DNA of 20,810 nt, taken from assembly GCA_948938605.1 (NCBI GenBank), contig CARAIG010000042.1, forward strand, positions 1-20,810, given 5' to 3'. A program made the position numbers and the translations under genes. Source of the stretch: an uncultured Eubacteriales bacterium (lineage in GTDB: Bacteria; Bacillota; Clostridia; Christensenellales; CAG-314). This document shows positions 1 to 5,267 of this stretch, one piece after another (position 1 is the first letter of the stretch; each line of letters begins with the position of its first letter). The notes beneath the pieces are model-generated. The model was not told the origin of the DNA. It did no database searches and worked only from the letters and a program-made list of their open reading frames with translations.

Positions 1-35
1 AAAGCGTTGTAACAGCGTAATAAGGCAAGGAAATA

Positions 36-305
36 ATGAAGATTTGGGCGAAAACAATTAAAGACGAAAAAATATTCCGCGATATTTTATTCGAATACGA
101 ACATATAACCAATTTGGACGAGTTCGTAACTGTAATGCAGCAAATTTGCGAACAAATGGATATTCCAACGCCCGTTGCCACACACGTAAACCTTAGGCAC
201 TTTGTAATGTTTAACAATACGCGTTTTAAGCCGCGCGACTTTGTAGAAAGCGTCGACTTTGACACATTGGATATCGAAGCGGTACCCGACCGCAAAAAGA
301 AATAA
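36..305 (+). CDS. conserved hypothetical protein, 89 aa
   Basis: Small soluble protein of 89 residues with no signal peptide or membrane segment. The start ATG follows an AAGG-type ribosome binding site (27-31) at short spacing. The middle holds an IPTPV stretch (residues 43-47) and the segment RFKPRDFVESVDFDTLDIE (63-81), ending in a basic tail DRKKK. From memory this architecture resembles an uncharacterised small protein family in Clostridia with a conserved RFKPxDFVExVDFD element, but I know no function for it. It lies directly upstream of tRNA-Gly on the same strand with a 15-nt gap, so it may be cotranscribed. The ORF is convincingly coding by its ribosome site and the absence of a better frame; the function is unknown. 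Confidence 0.7.
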   Translation: MKIWAKTIKDEKIFRDILFEYEHITNLDEFVTVMQQICEQMDIPTPVATHVNLRHFVMFNNTRFKPRDFVESVDFDTLDIEAVPDRKKK

Positions 306-320
306 TATAATTAGCAATAT

Positions 321-394
321 GCGGGTATAGTTTAGTGGTAAAACGACTGCTTCCCAAGCAGTAGTTACGGGTTCAATTCCCGTTACCCGCTCCA
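321..394 (+). tRNA. tRNA-Gly, anticodon CCC
   Basis: A complete cloverleaf can be folded. The acceptor stem pairs 321-327 with 384-390 (GCGGGTA/TACCCGC). The anticodon stem ACTGC/GCAGT encloses loop TTCCCAA at 351-357, with anticodon CCC at 353-355. The T arm is ACGGG-TTCAATT-CCCGT, the discriminator is T391, and CCA is encoded at 392-394. It reads GGG glycine codons. The last 18 nt of the gene plus one flanking base belong to a 20-nt direct repeat found again 124 bp downstream (see the repeat entries). Confidence 0.97.
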
Positions 395-395
395 T
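376..395 (+). repeat. 20-nt direct repeat, copy 1 (tRNA-Gly 3' end)
   Basis: The 20 nt ATTCCCGTTACCCGCTCCAT spans the 3' half of the T arm, the acceptor 3' strand, the discriminator, CCA and one flanking base. It recurs exactly at 500-519. The flanking bases differ (A375 versus T499, T396 versus A520), so the identity is exactly 20 nt. The position is the classic attachment-site position of tRNA-targeting elements. Confidence 0.95.
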
Positions 396-399
396 TAAT

Positions 400-408
400 T
401 GCTATAAT
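400..408 (+). promoter_or_regulatory. possible extended -10 promoter downstream of tRNA-Gly
   Basis: TG-C-TATAAT at 400-408 is a perfect extended -10 element. No good -35 is visible at 16-18 bp. If active, transcription would begin near 415, cross the two hairpins and reach the terminator at 530-555 just ahead of manA. Confidence 0.35.
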
Positions 409-436
409 ATCTAGCAACAAATCAAATTACCATTAA

Positions 437-475
437 GAACCCGTCGGGTTCGCTAGCCGAGCAAACGCAGTTTGC
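437..475. repeat. GC-rich double hairpin between the tRNA 3'-end repeats
   Basis: Two perfect 6-bp hairpins follow each other. The first is GAACCC-GTC-GGGTTC at 437-451 and the second is GCAAAC-GCA-GTTTGC at 461-475. An alternative outer pairing GTTCGC (448-453) with GCGAAC (474-479) is also possible. The segment to about 497 is clearly more GC-rich than the AT-rich surroundings. It has no ORF of convincing quality and looks like a short palindromic (REP-like or MITE-like) unit or a structured RNA. Identity as a dispersed repeat cannot be shown from one copy. Confidence 0.75.
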
Positions 476-499
476 GAACGCCACGAGCCAAAGGCGAAT

Positions 500-519
500 A
501 TTCCCGTTACCCGCTCCAT
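500..519 (+). repeat. 20-nt direct repeat, copy 2 (partial tRNA-Gly 3' end)
   Basis: Exact second copy of 376-395, including the CCA, without the remainder of a tRNA: upstream of it is AAAGGCGAAT rather than a T-arm 5' strand. The copy-to-copy distance is 124 bp. It looks like an att-site scar or the far end of a tiny unit inserted at the tRNA 3' end. Confidence 0.95.
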
Positions 520-529
520 AAAAACCCAA

Positions 530-555
530 AAAAACGGCTTTGCCGTATTTTTTAT
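530..555 (+). terminator. intrinsic terminator / attenuator before manA
   Basis: The stem ACGGC (534-538) and GCCGT (542-546) encloses loop TTT, with an A-run before it and ATTTTTT after it. It ends transcription from the tRNA region. Because manA starts only 17 nt later and no promoter fits between, it could also act as an attenuator of read-through into manA. Confidence 0.7.
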
Positions 556-571
556 TTAAGGAAACAATCAT

Positions 572-1474
572 ATGATATTAAAACTTACACCGTCCGTCAA
601 AAATTATATTTGGGGCGGAACAAACTTAAAAACCAAATGGAACAAAACTTCATCGGAAGATAAAATAGCCGAAACGTGGGAATTGTCATTGAACGACAGC
701 GGGCCTTGCTATGTTTGCGGAGGCGAATACGACGGTAAACCGCTTGCCGAAGTTATAGGTCAAGACGATTTAGGCGCAAACTGCAAAAATTTCCGCTTTT
801 TTCCCGTATTGATTAAATTAATCGACTCCACCACGCCCTTGTCGTTGCAAGTGCATCCTACCGACGACTATGCGTTAAAGTACGAAAACAAATACGGCAA
901 AACCGAAATGTGGCATATCGTTGACGCAACCGACGACGCATATATATACTTAGGATTCAACCGCAACGTTACAAAGGAACAATTTGTCACTGCGCTCAAC
1001 AACAAAACCTTGTGCGACTTGCTAAACAAAGTACCGGTAAAACCAAACCAAACATACTTTGTTCCAAGCGGAATTATACACGCTATCGGCGGAGGCGTAA
1101 CGCTGATAGAAATTCAACAAAACAGCGATCTTACATACCGAGTATACGACTACGATCGTTTAGGCGCAGACGGAAAACCGCGCGAACTGCATATAAATAA
1201 AGCGCTAAAAGTACTAAACTTCGGCAAATACGTTATTCCCGATACAAGCCGCAACGGTTTACTTGGCAAATGTAAGTATTTTGCTGCCTACCGCTACCAA
1301 GGCGAACAGACGCTGACTTTTAAAGAAAGTTTTGCTTCAGTCACAACGCTGCAAGGAAGCATACAAGTTAACGGAGTCGAATTGCAGCGCGGCGAAACGG
1401 TTTTCGTTTCGGCGGGAACGCAACTTAATATTACGGGTTGCGGTACCTATTGTCTTGTTACAGTGGAAAAATAA
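572..1474 (+). CDS. manA: mannose-6-phosphate isomerase, class I (zinc dependent)
   Basis: Interconverts mannose-6-phosphate and fructose-6-phosphate in the cytoplasm, linking mannose use and mannosyl-precursor supply to glycolysis. The 300-residue length fits the short Firmicute class I type. Family signatures are visible: ETWELS (34-39), LQVHPTDDYA (92-101), GKTEMWHI (109-116), GIIHAIGGG (167-175) and IQQNSDLTYRVYDYDR (181-196). The expected zinc ligands are Q93, H95, E112 and H170, with R190 near the active site. The start ATG follows AAGGA (558-562) at about 9 nt. No promoter is evident between the upstream terminator and the gene, so read-through or a leader start near 415 is possible. 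A strong hairpin terminator follows. Confidence 0.95.
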   Translation: MILKLTPSVKNYIWGGTNLKTKWNKTSSEDKIAETWELSLNDSGPCYVCGGEYDGKPLAEVIGQDDLGANCKNFRFFPVLIKLIDSTTPLSLQVHPTDDYALKYENKYGKTEMWHIVDATDDAYIYLGFNRNVTKEQFVTALNNKTLCDLLNKVPVKPNQTYFVPSGIIHAIGGGVTLIEIQQNSDLTYRVYDYDRLGADGKPRELHINKALKVLNFGKYVIPDTSRNGLLGKCKYFAAYRYQGEQTLTFKESFASVTTLQGSIQVNGVELQRGETVFVSAGTQLNITGCGTYCLVTVEK

Positions 1475-1480
1475 TATTTA

Positions 1481-1517
1481 AGCCTACCGACATTATTTAA
1501 AGTCGATAGGCTTTTTT
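1481..1517 (+). terminator. intrinsic terminator of manA
   Basis: AGCCTACCGAC (1481-1491) pairs with GTCGATAGGCT (1502-1512) over 11 bp with one mismatch, followed by TTTTT. It sits 6 nt past the manA stop. It may also serve rimI on the other strand, although the opposite T-tract is weak. Confidence 0.9.
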
Positions 1518-1557
1518 ATTAAAAATTTAAAGCATATAGCCGCTTTTAGCATCGTTT

Positions 1558-2025
1558 TTATTGTTCCGTACGCTCCGACAATTGCAACACCATTGTGTAT
1601 GCATCGCGCGTGGCATAGCGGCTGCGACGGTAAAAGTTTTTACGAACGCCTTCCACTGCGTACCCGCATTTTTTGTAAAGTTCAACCGCAGGTTCATTGG
1701 ATACATTTACTTCCAGTTCGCACCGTTCGCAACCTTCATCAGCCGAAAACCTTTCCACTTCTGCAAGCAGTTCGCTAGCATAACCGCGCCTACGGAAATT
1801 AGGTTCAACGCAAATATTGCATATTTGCGATTCTTCGTACATTATGCGTATGCAAACATATCCTACAATTTCACCGTCAATACGCTTGGCGAAAAAATGC
1901 GAAAATTCGTTTTCGAATTCGCCGCGCAATGCGGCAATAGACCAAGCATCCTTGCCGAAACACTTTTTTTCAAGATTCGCAAGTTGAAATATCGTCTGCA
2001 TACTAAATTCAAGTTTCTCTACCAT
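1558..2025 (-). CDS. rimI: ribosomal-protein-alanine N-acetyltransferase RimI (GNAT)
   Basis: GNAT-fold acetyltransferase, 155 residues, expected to transfer acetyl from acetyl-CoA to the N-terminal alanine of ribosomal protein S18. The acetyl-CoA pyrophosphate loop is visible as RRRGYA (78-83), preceded by the beta4 strand ICNICVEP (68-75). It is followed by ELEVNVSNEPAVELYKKCGY (103-122) and the RimI-like end DAYTMVL (141-147). The start lies 10 nt after the tsaB stop, with AGAG as a weak ribosome site. It is the last gene of a tsaE-tsaB-rimI operon, an order common in Firmicutes, which strengthens RimI over a generic GNAT. TsaD, often next in this cluster, is not in the window. Confidence 0.88.
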   Translation of the reverse strand: MVEKLEFSMQTIFQLANLEKKCFGKDAWSIAALRGEFENEFSHFFAKRIDGEIVGYVCIRIMYEESQICNICVEPNFRRRGYASELLAEVERFSADEGCERCELEVNVSNEPAVELYKKCGYAVEGVRKNFYRRSRYATRDAYTMVLQLSERTEQ

Positions 2026-2035
2026 AGTAAAATCT

Positions 2036-2605
2036 CTACTTTTTCAAATTGATTTCCGCTTGCGATTTACGTATGTAAAGCGGAGTTAAATTTACGTCAA
2101 ATTCACCTTTATTAAACTTGTCCCGTATTAACTTGACGGCTCCGTCAAAGTAATCCGTTGCGCCGTCGGCTTTTGCACAATTTAATACGCAATCGCTGTC
2201 ATAAGGCATAACGGCAGGCGCAGTTCCGCTAGTTACATTGTAATAATAATAACCGTTACCCGCGTCTATAACAGCGCAACCGTTCCCTTTACAGTTTGCC
2301 GAATGCGCAATCGCTTCAAGACAGTTTACCGCAATATACGGTTTGGGTCTTGCCGTTGCATACCCTTTAACGGTAGATATTCCTATACGTATTCCCGTAA
2401 AGCTGCCCGGACCTATTGCGCAAGCATAAGCGTCAATGTCGTCAAAAGCAATATTTGCAGTTTTAAGCAATTCGTCCACTTTGTTGCACAACGTTTCGCT
2501 GTGTTTTACTCCCATTGCCTTTTGCGATACGTCAACGACGTCGTTTTTTCTTATAAGCGCAACGACAATGTCGCTCGTTGTTGTATCAACATACAATATA
2601 TTCAT
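2036..2605 (-). CDS. tsaB: tRNA threonylcarbamoyladenosine biosynthesis protein TsaB
   Basis: Non-catalytic ASKHA-fold partner of TsaD in transfer of the threonylcarbamoyl group to A37 of ANN-decoding tRNAs. It shows the N-terminal YVDTTTSDIVVALI strand-turn (5-18), the conserved HSETL (35-39) and the hallmark GPGSFTGIRIG (65-75). At 189 residues it is shorter than the ~220-230 of many homologues; the C-terminal lobe is the compact part. The gene lies 6 nt behind tsaE and 10 nt ahead of rimI, so it is translationally packed. TsaB and TsaE act with TsaD, which must be encoded elsewhere. Confidence 0.95.
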   Translation of the reverse strand: MNILYVDTTTSDIVVALIRKNDVVDVSQKAMGVKHSETLCNKVDELLKTANIAFDDIDAYACAIGPGSFTGIRIGISTVKGYATARPKPYIAVNCLEAIAHSANCKGNGCAVIDAGNGYYYYNVTSGTAPAVMPYDSDCVLNCAKADGATDYFDGAVKLIRDKFNKGEFDVNLTPLYIRKSQAEINLKK

Positions 2606-2611
2606 TATACT

Positions 2612-3031
2612 TTACCTTTCTATTGTAATTTGTCGTGAATTTTCCGTCAATTTACCTATTGTTACGGAAATACAATTTTTCGGCAACAAATACGAAATAT
2701 TTTGACTCCATTCAATCGCCGACACACCGCCTTTGTCGTAAAAAAATTCGTCAAGCCCTAGCATTTCCGCTTCCGCAGGATCATCCACTCGGTAAAAATC
2801 GAAGTGATTAAGGACAAGTCTGCCTACATACTGATTATGCAAAGCAAACGTAGGACTTGTAACCGTATCCGCAATATCCAGCCCTTTGGCAAGCCCTTTT
2901 ACAAAGTGAGTTTTACCCGCACCCATTTCACCGCACAGTAACACCACTTCGCCGCCGCATAAAGTTTTTCCGAATTCTATCGCTATTTGTTCGGTTTGTT
3001 CAACGCTGTTTGTCACAAATTGCTGTTTCAT
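2612..3031 (-). CDS. tsaE: tRNA threonylcarbamoyladenosine biosynthesis ATPase TsaE
   Basis: P-loop ATPase of the t6A synthesis complex, 139 residues. Walker A GEMGAGKT is at 34-41, followed by the family segment TSPTFALHNQY (58-68) and the acidic LNHFDFYR (74-81). The C-terminal AIEWSQN (104-110) is typical of TsaE. The ATG at 3031 has no Shine-Dalgarno sequence; upstream is an AT-rich -10 box only 7 nt away, suggesting a leaderless mRNA. No later Met gives a better start because the P-loop is already close. First gene of the tsaE-tsaB-rimI operon. Confidence 0.95.
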   Translation of the reverse strand: MKQQFVTNSVEQTEQIAIEFGKTLCGGEVVLLCGEMGAGKTHFVKGLAKGLDIADTVTSPTFALHNQYVGRLVLNHFDFYRVDDPAEAEMLGLDEFFYDKGGVSAIEWSQNISYLLPKNCISVTIGKLTENSRQITIER

Positions 3032-3038
3032 AATTTAT

Positions 3039-3067
3039 ATTATATCCCAAATTACTGCTCATTGCAA
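3039..3067 (-). promoter_or_regulatory. promoter of tsaE-tsaB-rimI
   Basis: On the minus strand a perfect TATAAT (3039-3044) lies 17 bp from TTGCAA (3062-3067). The -35 overlaps a 12-bp imperfect palindrome ATTGC-WW-GCAAT at 3061-3072. The predicted start site is about 3032, immediately before the tsaE ATG. Confidence 0.65.
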
Positions 3068-3072
3068 GCAAT
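3061..3072. repeat. palindrome ATTGCAAGCAAT, copy 1
   Basis: Inverted repeat ATTGC/GCAAT covering the -35 region of the tsaE promoter. It is part of a 15-nt identity (3060-3074) with 5035-5049 in the ribU promoter. The rest of the 3073-3310 intergenic stretch shows no convincing gene; only a weak stem TAGCAA/TTGCTA at 3236-3254 without a T-tract. Confidence 0.5.
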
Positions 3073-3310
3073 ATCCAAATACTAAAAATGTCAAACTATA
3101 ACCCTATACTTAGTTTGACAAAAGTTTTTATACGCAAAGTTTAAAATGCACCATTTTAACAGTAAAATATAACAATGAAATCTATAATAGGACTATGCTA
3201 TAACTTAAACCTAATCTGCAATCAGTAACCTATTTTAGCAATTTTTAGTTGCTACCCTTAATGTCAAAGATTATCCCCACTTGACAAGGGGCTTGCGTAC
3301 GGGTAAATTA

Positions 3311-3799
3311 TTATTCGATTTCAATATAATTATTGAGATTAGCCCTGTCGATAGCTACCTGCAAACGACCTATTTCGTTGCGTAACGATTCGTAATCGGC
3401 AAGAGCCTTTTCCACATCGTAATTACATTCCAATATTTCCATTTTGCCGTTATATGTTACGCGTTGAGTAATTTGTTGCGCGCCTGCCAATCCTTCCAAC
3501 ACACTGCACTTTGACTGCATCTGCGCAAGCATAACAAGCGCTTCGCCCAAAGTTACGTTAAATTCTTCAATAATGACCGACACATTTGCAACCGCCAATA
3601 AATGACGCAAACGGCGAATGTTTATATCCAACTCGTCAACACGCGCGCGCGTTTTTTTGTAATTGTAATTAGGTATAATTTTTGCCGAAGCGTCCACGTA
3701 AGAATATACGCTGCGACTGCGTTCCTGCGCCAATAACGTTGACTTTTTTTCTTCCAATTCCTTAATTTTTTTAATAACTTCGCTGTGACAAATTTTCAT
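3311..3799 (-). CDS. DIP1984-like (DUF6847-type) coiled-coil protein
   Basis: Soluble, mostly helical protein of 162 residues. I place the start at the internal ATG at 3799 because it follows a strong GGAGG site (6 nt spacing). The longer reading frame to 3865 would add a hydrophobic leader translated from the promoter. The sequence runs from KIKELEEKKSTLLAQER through YNYKKTRARVDELDINIRRLRHLLAVANVSV to the C-terminal YDVEKALADYESLRNEIGRLQVAIDRANLNNYIEIE. The last segment, NYDVEkal-DYeslrnEI-LQvAIDraN, matches what I recall of the DIP1984 family, once labelled septicolysin-like without functional proof. It is monocistronic, with its own promoter. No biochemical role can be given. Confidence 0.75.
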   Translation of the reverse strand: MKICHSEVIKKIKELEEKKSTLLAQERSRSVYSYVDASAKIIPNYNYKKTRARVDELDINIRRLRHLLAVANVSVIIEEFNVTLGEALVMLAQMQSKCSVLEGLAGAQQITQRVTYNGKMEILECNYDVEKALADYESLRNEIGRLQVAIDRANLNNYIEIE

Positions 3800-3827
3800 A
3801 TCGTCCTCCGTTGCAATTAATAATAAA

Positions 3828-3855
3828 AGTATAATTAAATAAAATATTATCACAA
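3828..3855 (-). promoter_or_regulatory. promoter of the DIP1984-like gene
   Basis: Minus-strand TTGTGA (3850-3855) and TATACT (3828-3833) are separated by 16 bp. The start site near 3821 leaves a ~22-nt leader containing GGAGG, which supports the ATG at 3799 over the upstream one. Confidence 0.55.
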
Positions 3856-3958
3856 TCAAAACCAAAAATCAAGTGTATAGTAAAATGCAGTAAACTCTGC
3901 TTAACGGATAATAAATATTTTTGTCTGCATCTGTAACTAACCTATTGCGTAAACCTAC

Positions 3959-3999
3959 AACAAACGCCGAAGCTTTAATATAAAGCAACGGCGTTTGTT
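3959..3999 (-). terminator. terminator-like hairpin after ribU
   Basis: AACAAACGCCG (3959-3969) pairs perfectly over 11 bp with CGGCGTTTGTT (3989-3999), with a further inner helix GCTTT/AAAGC. It lies 28 nt past the ribU stop. The following T-tract on the minus strand is poor (GTTTGTTG), so termination may be inefficient. Confidence 0.55.
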
Positions 4000-4026
4000 T
4001 GAAGAGAGAAACGTATTAAAACAACG

Positions 4027-4773
4027 TCAGAATTTATTAAATAATTTATGCGTTCCCTTGTAAATAAACATAGTAATTACACAGGTAAGAGTGGTCTTAA
4101 TTACATTAAACAGCAACGTCCACCACAAATTAATCATCTGGGCATCGTGATCTTTTATACCGAAAGCAGGTAGCAGCAAGTACTGGTTTGTAAACCACAT
4201 AGCAATACAAAAAACAATACTGCTTACTATCAGGGATATAATCGCTCCGATTTTGTCCTTTTTTAACATATATATTACGCCCGCAGTCAATGCGTAAAGC
4301 GAACCGCTTATTAAGTTAGACAAAGGTCCTACAAAGTTTGTAGAAGTACTTGTGATCAACAAGTTAACCCCTATTTTAGCCCCATTGACTATAATGCCCG
4401 AAATGGGACCGAACATAAAGGACGCAATCAATGTAGGCACGTCGGAAAAATTCAACTGCAAGTAAGGCACTGCCGGTAAAATAGGAAAATCGAGAATCAT
4501 CAAAACTACGCCTATCGCCGTCAGCAAACTGATTTTTGCTAAATAGGATACCGAATTTCTTGCAATTTTTTTGGCTTTTACTTTTTTTGTCGTGATGTTT
4601 TCAGTGTTTTCAACATCTAAAACATCTGCTTGCTGCGCCAACTCCGCTTCCGTCGTATCGCAAACAACCGTATCCGATTGAGACGTAACCAATTCCACAT
4701 TTTCGGGATTGTCTGTTACAATTGCGTTTGAAGTAATTGTTTCGTCTTGCTGTTTAGTTACATTTTTTTTCAT
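4027..4773 (-). CDS. ribU: riboflavin ECF transporter S component, RibU type
   Basis: Integral membrane substrate-binding (S) component that captures riboflavin and works with the shared EcfA/EcfA'/EcfT module, which is not in this window. About five to six membrane segments follow residue ~76: VSYLAKISLLTAIGVVLMILDF, LIASFMFGPISGIIVNGAKIGVNLL, LISGSLYALTAGVIYML, AIISLIVSSIVFCIAMWF and LLFNVIKTTLTCVITMFIY. The segment LQLNFSDVPTLIASFMFGP is typical of RibU. The first ~75 residues are unusual: a polar, acidic, low-complexity extension ending in KKVKAKK before the first helix. The gene starts after AGGAG with 6-nt spacing and is preceded by an FMN riboswitch and terminator, which fixes the substrate class. 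Total length 248, longer than the ~190-210 usual because of the extension. Confidence 0.92.
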   Translation of the reverse strand: MKKNVTKQQDETITSNAIVTDNPENVELVTSQSDTVVCDTTEAELAQQADVLDVENTENITTKKVKAKKIARNSVSYLAKISLLTAIGVVLMILDFPILPAVPYLQLNFSDVPTLIASFMFGPISGIIVNGAKIGVNLLITSTSTNFVGPLSNLISGSLYALTAGVIYMLKKDKIGAIISLIVSSIVFCIAMWFTNQYLLLPAFGIKDHDAQMINLWWTLLFNVIKTTLTCVITMFIYKGTHKLFNKF

Positions 4774-4824
4774 TTTTTTCTCCTTCTCTTTGGGAAGGCA
4801 GCAACCATACTGTGCAATTTAAAT

Positions 4825-4858
4825 AAAAAAACTCTTAAAAGAAAACTTCCTTTAAGAG
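4825..4858 (-). terminator. intrinsic terminator of the FMN riboswitch expression platform
   Basis: On the minus strand CTCTTAAA (4858-4851) pairs with TTTAAGAG (4839-4832), followed by TTTTTTT (4831-4825). It lies between the aptamer and ribU, so FMN-bound leader RNA is expected to terminate here. Confidence 0.9.
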
Positions 4859-4889
4859 CGCAAAAAAACTACACAAATATAGTCTAATA

Positions 4890-5006
4890 ATTCTTTTCAC
4901 ATCCGGACTGTAACCGTCGGCTCGGGAATCGCACCCGATCGGCGCAACTTGCGTTGCGTTCATAGGCTATACTATCGGTGTGGATTTGCACCACGCCCCA
5001 AAGAAT
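4890..5006 (-). promoter_or_regulatory. FMN riboswitch (RFN element)
   Basis: Reading the minus strand from 5006, the conserved core GGGGCGTGGTGCAAATCCAC is followed by ACCGATAGTATAGCC. After a variable stem-loop come GATCGGGTGCGATTCCCGA, GCCGACGGTTACAGTC and CGGATGTGAAAAGAAT. P1 closes as ATTCTTT with AAAAGAAT. These blocks match the known RFN consensus in order and spacing. It senses FMN and controls ribU by premature termination. Confidence 0.97.
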
Positions 5007-5025
5007 ATATTTATTTGATATTGTT

Positions 5026-5054
5026 ATATTACCACATTGCAAGCAATATGGCAA
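5026..5054 (-). promoter_or_regulatory. promoter of the FMN riboswitch / ribU transcript
   Basis: Minus-strand TTGCCA (5049-5054) and TAATAT (5026-5031) with an exact 17-bp spacer. The expected start near 5019 is about 13 nt before the aptamer. The spacer holds the palindrome ATTGCAAGCAAT (5036-5047), which also occurs at the tsaE promoter. Confidence 0.75.
5036..5047. repeat. palindrome ATTGCAAGCAAT, copy 2
   Basis: Inverted repeat ATTGC/GCAAT fully inside the -35/-10 spacer of the ribU promoter; 15 nt (5035-5049) are identical to 3060-3074. A possible shared operator, but chance remains possible. Confidence 0.5.
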
Positions 5055-5144
5055 ATATTATATGCAACAAAATCGATAAAATATTTTTATTTGTGTATAA
5101 ACAATTTAAATTACAAAATAATGTCGCTATTTACTAAAAATGTA

Positions 5145-5173
5145 TTGACAACAATTATGCCGAGTGCTAAACT
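5145..5173 (+). promoter_or_regulatory. promoter of the ABC transporter/YtrA operon
   Basis: Perfect TTGACA (5145-5150), 17-bp spacer and TAAACT (5168-5173). The operator palindrome begins inside the -10, consistent with repression. Confidence 0.75.
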
Positions 5174-5196
5174 GTGTATATTACAAATACACAGTT
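5170..5196. promoter_or_regulatory. perfect 10-bp inverted repeat, probable YtrA-type operator
   Basis: AACTGTGTAT (5170-5179), a 7-nt centre, and ATACACAGTT (5187-5196) are perfectly symmetrical. The site overlaps the -10 and the start site of an operon whose last gene encodes a YtrA-type GntR regulator. YtrA repressors are known to bind GTGTA...TACAC inverted repeats in front of their own ABC operons, and both half-sites contain that motif. Confidence 0.8.
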
Positions 5197-5267
5197 GCAA
5201 ATACGATTGTGAATAATAAATACAATAAAATTACTAGTATTATTCAATGTCACAATAAGGAGGAAAA

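Noticed and set aside
87..395. Antisense ORF whose N-terminus reads MERVTGIEPVTTAWEAVVLPLNYTR
   Set aside because: This is the translation of the reverse complement of tRNA-Gly, a well-known spurious protein prediction. The rest lies antisense to the 36-305 gene.
472..663. Plus-strand ORF across the tRNA 3'-end repeat into manA
   Set aside because: It has no ribosome site, crosses the terminator hairpin and overlaps manA in another frame.
1561..2052. 163-codon ORF opposite rimI
   Set aside because: Mirror of a clear GNAT gene; Phe- and Cys-rich with no motif or ribosome site.
3236..3254. Stem TAGCAA/TTGCTA as a terminator of the DIP1984-like gene
   Set aside because: No T-tract follows on either strand; CCCC/GGGG at 3275-3291 likewise does not make a good stem-tract pair.
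3211..3951. Weak similarity between CTGCAATCAGTAACCTATT (3217) and CTGCATCTGTAACTAACCTATT (3926) on either side of the DIP1984-like gene
   Set aside because: Short, gapped and AT-rich. No terminal inverted repeat or transposase supports a mobile element; chance is likely.
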